Source of the DNA: Erythroxylum novogranatense
Taxonomy: Eukaryota > Streptophyta > Magnoliopsida > Malpighiales > Erythroxylaceae
Assembly (NCBI GenBank): GCA_029891385.1
Contig: CM057231.1
Location: forward strand, 19,003,300-19,067,299
DNA: 64,000 nucleotides
Reading direction: 5' to 3'
The notes beneath the pieces are model-generated. The model was given only the letters and a program-made list of their open reading frames with translations. It was not told the DNA's origin and did no database searches. Below are positions 1 to 11,941 of the stretch, piece after piece. The position numbers and the translations under genes were made by a program. The number at the start of each line of letters is the position of its first letter. Within the stretch, counting starts at the first letter, position 1.

Positions 1-643
1 TCATCTAAGTCATTCATCACCGAAACTTTGCTTACCCCCTCATGCATGCATGTTTATATTACACCATAAAATATCGTCAAGTTACTTACTTGTTTTAGTT
101 TTTATTTTCAGCAATATGAGCAACTCATAGACAACCACCAAGAGCAACTCCATGATCAGTGATGAACAAAACCAAGTGGAACATGCATGCTTCCGATGAA
201 CAAAGTTCAGTAACTCGTCCTAATATATTTTCATTGCAACCCTAAAATACGTGAGTTCTTTGCATGATATACACGTGTCTCCCATCAATTGCCACTATTA
301 TATATTGCCACGTGACACACATATGCATATGCTATTTGTCATCCAGTTACTCAGTTCACGTGTTACACTATAATTGGTCCAAATTTCAATATTTTTTTCT
401 TTAGTCTAAAAATTTACCAAAAATTATAAAATACTCGAATTATCACCAAATTTGCCAAATCACATTTTAATCACATTAACAACTCAATTATACCTTAAAA
501 AAGTCATGAATGCATGTACAATCATATTAATGTACAAAAATGTGCATGTCAAATTTAGCATAAACATGAATTGCACTTTCTAATTTCTCAATAATTCTCG
601 AAATTCAAAATTTTATCCCTCACATGGGTAACGGGATGTTACA
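1..643 (-). mobile_element. LTR of a Tekay-like gypsy family ('family B'), cut by the window start
   Basis: The right edge reads GGGATGTTACA, which on the minus strand is the LTR start TGTAACATCCC. The same opening, followed by a similar short AT-rich stretch, is found on the minus strand at 10231 and 52040, so all three are one LTR family. No coding sequence is visible. The left part lies outside the window, so solo LTR and full element cannot be told apart. The family assignment rests on visual similarity only. Confidence 0.55.
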
Positions 644-1388
644 TTATTGCTCACGAATGATTGTGAAATTTGCTATATGTTTGTTACATGGTTAAGTGAT
701 ATCTTTTGGGAAAGATGCATGTTTATGAAATCATGTTTTTGATAATGGTTTTCAAGATATATATATCAAGTATTTGAAAAAGCAAGTTTACAAGAAGTGT
801 CATTTTGGGCAATAAGCTTACAAAATTTTGAAATATATGTGTTATGTAGGTTTGTGCTAGTCCTTCAAGAACCGTCACGTACACGTTGACCCAAGTATAG
901 ACTTCTCCCGCCTGCCTGCTAGTGGCATTAAACTCCTTCAAGAACTCCCTCAAGAATTTACGACTACGCAGGACCATTACACAAGGCTTCAGTCACTTTT
1001 CAAGAATTTGTAGTTCATGTAATTTTTGTATTTTGAAATTTTGAATTATGTTGTAATGTAGCTTGAAAGGCCATTATAGCTTTGTAAACTCCTTTGTTTG
1101 GGGGTATTGAAATGTGAATGATGAAAATTAGTTGTATGTAATCTATTAAAGAGTATGATGAAGTGAAGATATAAGAGTCTTATGATATTTCTGCAAGAGT
1201 TGGATTTCACTTTCAAAAATAGGATTCAACATTAGAGTAATAAGTTTGTTTTGATGTTTGTTTGTCATGGGCACGCCACCCTTGTGAGATGATGTCTAAT
1301 AAGAGTTTTTGGAAATAACCTTATCGGATAATACACTCAAGTCTTACGATATTCGCAAGAGGTTGGGTTCCGAAAACGATGCCCAACA
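644..1388 (+). mobile_element. 3' fragment of a Tekay-like LTR, plus orientation
   Basis: Landmarks run in the same order as in the complete Tekay LTR at 15274-18430: a block around 'CGTCACGTACACGTTGACC' (compare 16375-16395), a stretch of the type 'TTTTGTATTTTGAA...GTAGCTTGAAA...AAAGCTTTGTAAACTC', and a GC-richer end with 'GTTGGGTTCCGAAAACGATGCCCAACA' in interrupted form. It stops near 1388 and abuts the truncated 3' side of the SIRE-type element. A pyrimidine-rich tract (1391-1467) sits at the junction. No genes are seen. Confidence 0.5.
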
Positions 1389-1492
1389 CTATTCTTCTTG
1401 TTCTCCTCTATATCTCCTTCTCCTTTTCCTTTTCCTTTATATCTCCTTCTCCTTCTTCTTCTTCCCCTATTTGTTATTAATCAAAAAATTTC

Positions 1493-3517
1493 TCATTGTA
1501 GACACTTCAAAACTTCAGAAAACACATGTTGCATGTCAGTGTGAATCGTCTTGAGGTCTTGTTCAATAGTAACCCGTAGTAGTGCTACTTCCTCATGAAG
1601 ATCACTCATTGAGTCAGCAAGCTCATCTACCTTAGTATGGACTTCCTCAATTTCTTTTACTAATACTTCCTGAACTTCCTTCTGACTGTGACTTGCTTCC
1701 GTCCAATTTATGAAATATTTCAAGAACTCTGGACTAACAGTAGGATCTTGGTGTATTTCACTAAGTGGATGAAGGTTTTTAACAGCAGATAGTTATGAAG
1801 GTAAAACGTCTAACTCTATAATTTTGATAGAGGGTAGACTGAAAGATTGTTTTCCTTCTAAGAGATCAAGATCATCAGGTCTAGGTAATTTAATAATTGG
1901 TTGCCCAAGAAGATGTAACACATTCTTGACTGAAGGTATAAAACCTAGAAGTCTAAAATGCATGACCAAATGCGCAAAGGTTTCTAAATTGAAATTGATA
2001 TCTTCAACCATGATATTTCTGTACTGTCCTTCTTGCACTTTCACAACTACCATGAAGTTTTTATCTGTGATTGAAACTCTAAATTTACTTCCTGATGCTT
2101 TTGAAATGTGGTGTGGAACATAGATACCTCCAGGTTGAACTGCATTGTATGCATCATTTATGTTCTTCACAGCTACTTGAATCTGTTCTTCTGTAAGATC
2201 ATCTTTATTTTCCTCAGGAAACATATTGTTTTCCCCCTTTTCTTCGTTTCTCACAAAGGTTGAGCAGGATTATAAGGTTCTAATTGATGTACCACTATTT
2301 TTGCCTTCTGTTGAACCTCAGATGAAGAAACCTTCTTTTGATTAGGCTTCACTTTCTTTTGTTCTTCTGCTGGTTTAGAAGAAAGTTGTTGTTGAGGCTT
2401 CTTCCTCTCAAATACTATCTTTCTTTTAATTTCTATCTCTCCAGATGATTTTGTTGATCTGGTAGGTTGCTGTCTTTTCTCTTGCTTTTCAGAATCTTCA
2501 TCTTGAATCAGAGATGTCCTCTTCTTATGTTCTTGTTTTCATAAGGTCAATAGTCTTGATGACCTTCTTGAATGTTTGGATTTTTTTGATTAAAGTGTCT
2601 TCGCCTTTCTCTTTAATGACACTTGTTGTGATGATTGTTGAACTCGGCTTTCCTCTTTCTGTAGAATTGTCTTAGGTTTTATTGATACATCAGACGATTT
2701 CTCAATCTTTTCTTCTGCAGATGTTCTTCCAGTCGAATGAGGTTTTGTTGTTATTGTAGACATACCATGTTCACTTCTGCCTCGTTTTACTATGAGCTCC
2801 CCCTCAGACCTTGCTTTGGGAGTAAAACTTCTATCCAACTCATCATCAACCTTTATCCTCATTTTGTGAATAGTTTTGGCATTAATAATACTCTTCACAT
2901 CCATCTTTACCCTGTTACCTCTGTCAAGAAAGATTCTAGATTCTTTAAAAATCCTTATCAACAGCATTCCATACAATAAACAGCTAGAATCACCCTTTGA
3001 CTTCATCATGTACTTCAAAATCAAGTACGGAAGATTAATGGGTTGGTGATTTAGTAGATGATATAGACAATGCTCATCGTTCATTGTCACAAGGCCCTTT
3101 GAGCCTACTTTTGGTAGAATACAGTGAAGAAGAAGTGAATGAAGAAACCTAGGCTTCGGAACAAGAGTTATTGCCTTTTTAACTTCAGGATCACTACTTC
3201 CATAGAGTTGTCGATTAATGTGCTCCAATACTAGGACACCCACTGATCCTGTCGATAGTATCTTCTATCACAATAACTGGCAATCCATCTACCATTGATA
3301 CTAAGGTATCATCTACCACCTCTGCATTCTTAGAAAATTCATATATCTCATTCAAATAGACCTTTTCACGAACCTTGAAGAAGTTTTTCCAGCCAACTGC
3401 TTCAATCTCTAGTTCAATGTCCATTTGAGTTTCTCTTAATGAGATGAAATCAACGTGACTCGCATAGATAAGCGATTGCTCCATTTGTGATCTGTAACAA
3501 ATAAAAACTAAACACAC
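1493..3517 (-). pseudogene. Extra ORF downstream of pol in the SIRE-type element (env-like position)
   Basis: Four minus-strand reading segments follow one another: 3517-3215, 3243-2590, 2254-1793 and 1723-1493. They follow the RNase H end (3786) on the same strand, where SIRE elements carry their so-called env-like ORF. The first segment starts at an ATG at 3517. The second contains a Leu/His-rich patch followed by LPYLILKYMM, resembling the domain often annotated 'putative plant transposon protein', then a long basic, Ser/Thr/Lys-rich tail. I see no signal peptide and no convincing membrane span, so an envelope function is not supported. The last segment (1723-1493) has heptad-like Val/Leu/Glu spacing that could form a coiled coil. 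Frameshifts near 3230 and 2580-2255 break it. Function unknown. Confidence 0.6.
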
Positions 3518-3785
3518 AAAAGTATTTTGCTCAAAGTAGCGATGTTAGTTTCTAAAAGTAAGAGTATGAATTGAAATGAACTTGAAGCTTAGAACAGAGT
3601 ATGAATCGTCTTGGTTGAGAGCGCTAAACAAGTCAGTTTCAAAGTATTTCAAGAAAAATTTAGATTAGAAGGTATTTTAGAATCATGAGAAGATCTCCTT
3701 CTTATACCTACTCTTGATAAGTTGTCGTTACTGTTTACTTGAAAACTTACGACTTTTTATCTTCTTCTTGTATAAATCGTCTGCG

Positions 3786-6700
3786 TCATGACGTGACAGG
3801 CGAATGGTCATTCAGTATTACCATATTCAAGTTCCATCTGAATTCCTTGAATCTATCTTCACACAAGGGTTTTGTGAATATATCTACCCATTGCTGTTTC
3901 GTCTTAACAAATTGTACACTAATGATTCCTCTCTGTACATAGTCTCGTGTAAAATGATGTCTAACTTCAATATGTTTTGCCCTCAACAAATTGCACTTGT
4001 GTTGTCACAAAAAGTTGGAATTTGATCTTCTTGTATGGAGTAATCTTCTAACTGATACTTAATCCATAACATTTGTGAACAACAACTTGCAACTGACATA
4101 TATTCAGCTTCTGCAGTAGATAAAGCAATTGAACTTTGCCTCTTGCTTGACTATGAAATTATATTATGATCAAGAAAGTGATAACCTCCACTTGTACTCT
4201 TTCTATCAATTCTATCTCCAACATAATCAACATCACAGTAGACAATTAACCTGAAATCTTTACCTTTCTCATACATTAAACAAAGATCAGTAGAACCTAC
4301 TAAGTTTCTCAATATTCTTTTAACAGCAATATAATGAGATTCTCTAGGATCTGTTTGAAATCTTGCACACAAACAAACACTAAACAATATACCAGGTTTG
4401 CTTGCAGTTAGGTAAAGTAAAGAATCAATAATTCCTCTGAAAAGGATTTGATCAACCTTCTTACATGCTTCATCCTTAGATAAAATGATTGACGGATGTA
4501 TAAGAGTTGACATAGGTTTAACCTTCTCCATTTTATATTTGACTAACAGTTCTTTAATATATTTCTGTTGATGAATAAAAATCTTTTCTTCGGTTTACTT
4601 AATTTGTAAACCAAGAAAGAATTTTAATTCACCCATCATACTCATTTCAAATTCACTTTTCATAAGATTTTCAAAACAGGAACATAGCTTCTTAGAAGTT
4701 GCACCAAAAATAATATCATCTACATATATCTATACTATAATGAAATCATTTTTAATACACTTTCTAAACAAAGTCTTATCTACTTTTCCTCTAATAAAGT
4801 CATTTCCTATCAAAAAGAAACTTAGACGTTCATACCAACCACGAGGTGCTTGTTTTAATCCCTATAAAGCTTCAAGAAATCTATAGACATAATCTGGTTT
4901 ATCAGTATCTTCAAAACTAGGAGGTTGCTTTACATAAACTTCTTCATCTTTAAAACCATTCAAAAAGGAACTTTTTGCATCTATTTGAAACAATTTTATA
5001 TAATGATAGACAACATATGCAAGCAAAATCCTAATAGCTTCTAATCTAGCTACAGGAGCATAAGTTTTATTATAGTCTATTCCTTCTTGTTGATTATTGC
5101 CTTGAGCTACTAATCTAGCTTTGTTACGATTTACTCGACCTGATTCATCTAGTTTATTTTTGAATACCCATCTAGTTCCTATGACATACTTCTTTGATGA
5201 TTTAGGAACTAAAGACCAAACTTTGCTCCTTATAAATTGATTTAAATCCTTTTACATGGCTAAAATTCAAGCTTCATCTTGAAGAACTTCATCAATTTTC
5301 TTAGGTTCTAACTCAGAAAGAAAAGCTACATTTGCCTCTCTTCTAAATATATACCTAGTTCTCGCTCCTTCTGAAGTTTCGCCTATAATCAAATTTTCTG
5401 GATGAGAAGATTTATACTTCCAGTCTTTCCTAAGACTAAAGTTTTCAGGAATAATTTCTATCTTATCAGGGGGATCGACTAGAGGTGACAAGTCTAGTTT
5501 ATCAACTAAAGGATCAGATAGAGTTTCATCATTAAAATCGTCTTTTCTATCAGGATGAGAATCATCATCGAATTTAACATGCACAGATTCTTCAACAGAT
5601 TTAAAAACAAGATTATAAACTCTATAAGCTTTAGAAGACATCGAATAGCCTAGAAAAATTCCTGCATTGATCTTAGAATCAAATTTATCCAATTTTTCTT
5701 TTGTATTCAATATAGTGCATTTGCAACTAAAAGGATGGAAGTAAGAAATATTTGGTTTTCTTCCTTTCCTCAACTCATATGGAGTTTTATTTAACATAGG
5801 TCGCAGAAATACTCTATTTTGAATATAACAGGTTGTATTCACAGCTTCTGCCCAGAAATACTTAGGAAAATTCATTTCATATAGCACAGTCCTTGCTATT
5901 TCTTGAATCGTCTTTTTCTTTCTTTCCACAATCCCATTTTGTTGTAGAGTTCTAGGAGCAAAGAAATTATAAAAAATTCCATTCTCTTCCCAAAACATTC
6001 TGAATTTTTCATTTTCAAATTCTCCACCATGATCACTCCTAATTCAAATAATAGAAATTCCTTTTTCATTTTGTAATTTTTTGGAAAGAACTTTAAAGCA
6101 CTTAAGAGATTCATCTTTCTGTGATGAAAACAATATCCAACAAAATCTATTGAAGTCATCAACAATTACGAGGCCATACTTCTTTCCGCCAAGACTTAAT
6201 ATTCTAGTTGGACTAAACAAATCTATATGTAACAGCTTCAGAGGTCTGGATGAGGTTACAAAGTTTTTAGGAGAAAAAGATGTTTTAATTTGTTTTCCTT
6301 CCTGACAACTCTCACAAAAGAAATCTATGTTAAAGCTTATTTTTGGTAATCCTCTTACCAAATCATGTCTAGCCAATTTGGAAATATGTTTAAAACTAAC
6401 ATGACCTAGCTTTTTTATGCCAAATCAGTTTTTCCTCATCTGTTGATATAAAACATGAAATATTTTGACTTTTCAAAACATCTAAATTAATCTTATAGAG
6501 ATTATTTCATCTCTTGACAGAAAAGAATACAGAACCATCCTTGTTTTTGACTACACAAGAATTTTGATTAAAGGATACTTCAAAACTAGAATCATATAAT
6601 TAACTTACACTAATTAGATTATGCTTTAATCCTTCAACTAGCAAAACATTATCAATAGACACAAATGAATCTTTATCAATTTTGTTGATTCCAATTATTT

Positions 6701-6787
6701 TGCCTTGCTGGTTGTCTCCAAAAGTTACTATTCCTCCTTTCTTATCTTGGAGGTCTAGGAACACAGACCTTCTTCCTGTCATGTGTC
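3786..6787 (-). pseudogene. pol of the SIRE-type element: pre-integrase, integrase, RT and RNase H
   Basis: On the minus strand 6787-6600 encodes the end of the protease, just after its active site (RHMTGRRSVF), through HNLISVS. 6376-5267 encodes integrase: an HHCC-proximal CESCQEGKQ, then catalytic Asp in LLHIDLFSP, Asp in IRSDHGGEF (the Ile before the Arg comes just after a stop) and Glu in VERKKK. RT lies at about 5260-4200 with ARLVAQG, QIDAK, LKQAPRGW and an intact YVDD near 4720-4700. RNase H follows, with STAEAEYMS near 4110 and RAKHIEVRHHF...VDIFTKPL at 3989-3800. In-frame stops and frameshifts occur at 6045, 5260, 4870, 4730, 4600 and 4150. The missing N-terminal part of the protease is at 10232-10260, beyond the inserted solo LTR. 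Confidence 0.88.
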
Positions 6788-6792
6788 GTAAG

Positions 6793-9700
6793 TTTAGCGC
6801 CCTCTTACCGCAGGGTATCCACCGGGATACCCGGAGGTCATTCCGGCACATATCCTACGATGAGGGCACGCTACGATCGATCACTACACTCCCTTCAAAA
6901 GGCATGGTAACATAATTCACTTGAAAAGCATCATAAGAAGATCACAATATATATTGAAAACCCACTTTTTCCTCATTACATTTCACAAAAATCAAAGTCT
7001 ACATTTTCTGTCCACAATATCCGCATGTACATCATCAGAAAACCTAATACAATAGTACTACGTGAATGAGGAAAGTGTATTAAAATTATCTAAACCACCC
7101 AAAAGATCCCCAGCTGACCGACCTTTGAGCCATGACCTCTATTTCCAATCGTAATCTACTCGGCTAGTAGATCCTCTTTAGCAACTAGAGTCGTCTCTCG
7201 ATCCTGAAAAGACAACGTTGCAATTTTGGTGAGTTTTGCGAACTCAATGAGGTAACCATCATCGATGGTTCACTCAATTCATTCATCATCTTATCGCACA
7301 TAACAAAACGTTCACTCCATTACATATTCACAATGTACCACATTATCACACATATAAAACACACAGCAATTATAATTGGCAATGCACGTGAGACTCACTT
7401 TCATTTATTATTGTCGTTATGACCGAGTGCCCCTTTTTTTTCCAGCTCATCCCTTAATGGATGTCGAGCTTAGTCGAATAACGTACCATATCTCTTCGTA
7501 GATGTCGGGGACAGTCGCGCTCGAGCCCAAGGCTCTATTCACATTCCGAGCTTTTAGCTCCTTAATCTGGCAACTCCGGTCATAACTTTCTTTATCTTTC
7601 ATGCATACATGTAATGAATGTTTCATATAGCATAACCTCAGTCAAACACATGGATGCACATTCACGTTTTGATCACATGTATCATCGGACCTTAGTTCGG
7701 CATTCAGTAGAAATGCTTAGCACACTTTTGCACTCATGCACATTCACAATTTTTGCATGGATGGAGCACTTAAACAACTTATTTAAAACATATTCTAAAG
7801 CAAACAATTAATTGAGTTAGACCGTCTAGGTTACTCACAAGTTTCTCCCGAAGCTAATGCCTGGAAGATCCATCAATGTCTGGAGGTAGACGTTCCAGTG
7901 GCTCCTCTATAACAAATAACATATACATATATAACAATTTTGAACAATCATAAGTGTTTAATAATGCACATGAATGAGATGAAATATGTACAATGCATAT
8001 TCATGACTATCCCGGGTATCAATCCATCAATTTCGTCACAAGACATTCAACTATCAAAACTCACTTAACTAGCCTCATTCTGTGGGATTTAAACCTCCAT
8101 AAACCATTTGAATCCAATTTCATAGTCCAATGAACCATTTCAGATCTTTCTCCAAACTCTAACTTTCGAGTCCACTGTTCATGTTTAATTAGAAGGTAAA
8201 ACTTGCATAATTCGAGCCTACTTTCTCTTAGAAAAGTGTTCCTCTATCTTTTATCTTTCCATTAACACCAAAATCACTCAATTTGGTTCAGTAGTTTCAA
8301 AGATGTACCTCAAACATTTTCATACTATTCCTCTCCAAATTAGTGTATTATATCCGACTTCCATCCAGTAATTGAACACCTTAGAGACCGTATCAAGATT
8401 CAGCTCCTTCATATAATTTGTAGCCCTATTACTCTAGTTTACTACAAATCAAGAATCACCTCAATTGGAATCCTATAGACCAAGATATCATCAAAATACT
8501 AAAACACATTCAGTAAAATATCCAATTCATACTCCTTCCACTTGTACCCTTACTTCGATTCAGTCAATCATTTCCAATTTAATACCAAAGACCATAGATT
8601 TTTGTGTAGAGATAAATAAATATGTTAGGAATCCAATGCTTCAAGAATTAGGTCATTTGGAGGTCTAGAGAAGAAGTTATGACCAAAAGAGTACAGCTTG
8701 TTTTCGAGTCTCAGTTCTGCGTCTACTTTTATGCGTCTACTTTTATGCGTCTACTTTTCTGCGTCTACTTTTATGCATCTGCTTTTATGCGTCTACTTTT
8801 CTGCGTCTACTTTTATGTGTCTGCTTTTATGCGTCTGCTTTTATGCATCTGTTTTATGCGTCTGCTTTATGCGTCTGTTTTATGCGTCTGTTTTTCTGCG
8901 TCCAGAACGTCTCCACTTATAAGACGCATAACTTTTGACTCAGATGTCCAAAATTTACAAACTTTATACCATTGGAAAGATAAAAGAATTATATACAACT
9001 TTCAAGAAGGCAACTTTGCCAGAATCTATCTTAATCTGGTCCAAATTTCCTCCCGAAGTTGGAGCATGAATTTTCGCTCAACTCTCAGCATCCTGCACCC
9101 AGTTCTCAACTTCGTGACAACTTTTGAGATTCTTAGAGATAGAACTGAAATTTGATGTCTTCATACGAATTGTAGCCATATATTCCTAATTTACTCCAAA
9201 TCAAGAATCATCTCGTTTGGACAACCACAGAAAAGTTATGGCTAAAATACTGAAACATACTCAGTGAGAAATTTTCCAGACTTTCTCACTTTCAACACTT
9301 TACGTCACCAAACACCAAAAGTTTTCTCAAAAACTAATTTAACGCTATAACTGAATTTATTTCTCCCCAACTAACCAATATTTAAGAACAAACACATGAA
9401 GTACATTTTTCATGCAGATGACAGTAATCTATCAACTTTATTTCACAAATCTCCAACAGTGAGGGATTTCTCTAACACTTACCTGCTGAAAACTCCAAAA
9501 TCTTCAAGCCCTAAACTCCACACGTTTTTGTACTTCACTGAGTGAAATGATCAGCTTCTGGTTTTTTCTTAGAGTAGATGACACGAATGGCAAAGTAAGG
9601 TTGGTGAAAGAAAGGAAGAACAAAGAAGTCCCTTAGAAGATATTTTGCTGGAAAACTCTGTGTTTCCAAGAGAGAAGTTTTAGAAAGATGAGAATGAAGA

Positions 9701-10231
9701 AGGGACTTGGACAAGACTTAACCTATCAACTCTCAAGGAATAGAGACCTACTTCTAGCTAGATTACAAGGTCTAAGTGACACATGTCACTTTCTTAATGC
9801 TTAAACTCTAACTTAGTTTCTTTAGAAACCAACTCCATTTAGTTCCCCTCTTTCCAATACAACAATCATCTTTACAACCCAACTATCTCCAAATCTTTAT
9901 TTAATTTATTTCTTGTTCCCTACTATAAATATATCTCTCTCAATACTCCATAACTTCACCAACATATACAAATACAATAATTCCACCAAAAATTCAAAAT
10001 ATCAAGATTTCACTTACCCATAATATTTTCAATGTAATAACATTCAAGATTCTCAAATCATTCCAATTATACCAGGAATTATTCATGAATGCATGTACAA
10101 TTATTTTCATGTGCAACAATCAAGTATAAGTATGTAGCAAGTTATGCATGAACATGTAGAATACATCCCTAACTCTCATTAGTCACTCACATTTATCATC
10201 ATACCCTTCCCTCTAGTAATGGGATGTTATA
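6793..10231 (-). mobile_element. Solo LTR (family B) inserted in the SIRE protease active site
   Basis: The 3439-bp block has no coding content. It is flanked by GTAAG (6788-6792) and GTGAG (10232-10236), a 5-bp target duplication with one mismatch. Removing the block and one repeat rejoins the protease motif (Asp-Ser-Gly-Cys-Ser on the right, Arg-His-Met-Thr-Gly on the left) in frame, so both borders are firm. On the minus strand it starts TATAAC and ends GCTAAA, a worn TG...CA pair. The interior matches the arms at 46254-52040, for example the patch around GAGTTTTGCGAACTC and ACCATCATCGATGGTTCACT near 7230-7280. No internal region remains, so it is probably the product of LTR-LTR recombination. 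Confidence 0.85.
8710..8905. repeat. Minisatellite of about 14 bp inside the solo LTR
   Basis: Roughly 14 head-to-tail copies of a 14-bp unit, GCGTCTACTTTTAT. Variants alternate ACTTTT/GCTTTT and TAT/TCT, and later copies shorten to 12-13 bp. An inverted AGACGC follows at about 8923, so the 3' end can pair back on the array. It occupies the same general LTR zone in which related LTRs here carry palindrome clusters. The ORFs running through it are by-products of the repeat. Confidence 0.85.
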
Positions 10232-11884
10232 GTGAGCATCCACTGTCCAAGTACTATTAGTGCTGGTTGATTTTTCCAATAAAGGAGATCTGTAGTATAT
10301 ATTATTTCTTTCTTAGGTACCCATATTTTCTTGGATCCTTTGAGGTTAGACTTACAATAATTCCTCGAATAATTAGAGTATCGTTTCTTATTCTTTCTGC
10401 TAGAAACACAATTCTTATTATAACGAACATTACTATTAATAAATCCTAAACCACTCTTATCCTTTGGATGTTTATATTTTTCAATCATGTCATTCATCCT
10501 TTTAGTACTATCAATAAATGTTGATAAATATGTTGAAAGACTATTAATCCTTTGTTTCAGATCTATCTACAGTAACTTCCTTTTTGATATCGTTTACTTG
10601 TTTCTTAAGACAAATGTTTTCTTTCTTTAACACTTCCATGTTCTTCAAACTTTCAACAAATTTCTTTTTTAGAATTCTATATTTCATTAGTATAACATGT
10701 GAATCTTCTAATAATTGTAAATATGCTTCTTGAAGATCATTAAGGTTAGAAGTTACCTCATCGTCGCATTCTTTTTCAGCTACCAAGCATATATTAGCTT
10801 GTTCTGATGCTACTGAATCGAAATCAGTTTCAGATGAATCCAAGTCTTCACACGTTGCCATCATGTTCTTTTTGTTTTCTTTTCTTTTCTTTTGTTTTCT
10901 TTTGAGCAATGGACATTCAGACTTGTAATGTCCTGGTTTGTTGCACTAGTAGATGATAGATGTTTTCTCATTCTTAACTTCTTCTTTGCTATTCTTCTTA
11001 AAAGAAAAATCTTTATTTCCTTTCGTTTTCTTTTTCCACATCCTTCTAATATTTCTTGAAATGAAGGATAGTTCATCATCATCTTCACTTGAATCTTGAT
11101 CAGACTCACTGGTATCATTATCCTTGGTTTCTTCAATCTTTAATGCTTTTGAAGATGTGCTTCTATTTTTCTGGTTCTTTTAATTCGTCTGACCAGCCTT
11201 TAATGTGATAGACTTATCTCTTCTAGGTTTATCTTCTGCATCAAGCTTTACTTCATGTATCTTTAGTGAACCAAGCAATTTATCTAGCTTTAGCTAGCTT
11301 AAGTCCTTGGCTTCTTGTATTGCTGTAACCTTGAGTCTCCATCTTCTTTTAGGTAGGCTTCTGAGAATCTTCCTGATATGATCTTGATTATCGTAGATTC
11401 TTCTAAGAGCTTTAAGTCCATTAACGATTGTTTGAAATCATCCAAATATTTGATCAATAGATTCCTCATCTTTCATTTTGAGCAACTCATACTGATGAAT
11501 AAGAGTACTGATCTTGGACTCTTTCATTTGATTTGTGCCTTCGTGTGTAATGGCTAATGTGTCCCACATCTCCTTTGTAGATACGCATCTATGAACCTTA
11601 TCATATTCACTTCTGCTCAGAACACAACTTAGAAAGAATTTGGCCTTTGAATTCAACTGAAATCGAGCTTTCTAATCGGTTGACCATCTGTCATGAGAGA
11701 TGTTATTGCCTTCATCATCTATTAGTGTATATGGACCATTCTCGATGATATCCCAATGATCAATATGTGTGGATTGTATGAAGAACCAAATCCTGTCCTT
11801 CCAATAATGATAATCCTCACCATTGAATGCCGGAGGTCTTATGACTGGGGTACCTTCAGCTATAAAAACATGTGATTCAGCCAT
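10232..11884 (-). pseudogene. gag and protease start of the SIRE-type element
   Basis: Starts at the ATG at 11884 (MAESHVFIAEG...), about 40 bp after the primer-binding site. The region 11884-11438 is the gag core, with FNGEDYHYWKDRI and later EMWDTLAITHEGT. A charged linker follows, and a CCHC zinc knuckle is at about 10950-10915 on the minus strand (CNKPGHYKSEC, with a stop just upstream). 10909-10544 encodes a Lys/Glu-rich segment with coiled-coil spacing. 10497-10237 runs into the protease and stops at Leu-Asp-Ser-Gly-Cys-Ser, where the solo LTR is inserted. Stops and shifts at about 11660, 11440, 11290, 11180 and 10540 make it non-functional. In the family, Gag packages RNA and the protease matures the polyprotein. 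Confidence 0.85.
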
Positions 11885-11918
11885 GGATCTTACTCCTCAC
11901 TTTGCAACAGTGTTTCTT

Positions 11919-11941
11919 AGAAATCTTGCTCTGATACTAAC
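11919..11941 (-). other. Primer-binding site of the SIRE-type element
   Basis: The minus strand reads TTAGTATCAGAGCAAG, close to TGGTATCAGAGC, which pairs with the 3' end of initiator Met-tRNA. It lies directly inside the LTR border at 11942 and fixes the minus orientation. Confidence 0.75.

Noticed and set aside
1493..3517. Envelope glycoprotein in the SIRE-type element
   Set aside because: No signal peptide, transmembrane span or cleavage motif visible; called only as an extra ORF.
8679..9155. 158-codon ORF rich in YFYASAFMRL repeats
   Set aside because: It translates the 14-bp minisatellite in a solo LTR; a second frame gives a similar repeat protein, as expected for a repeat.
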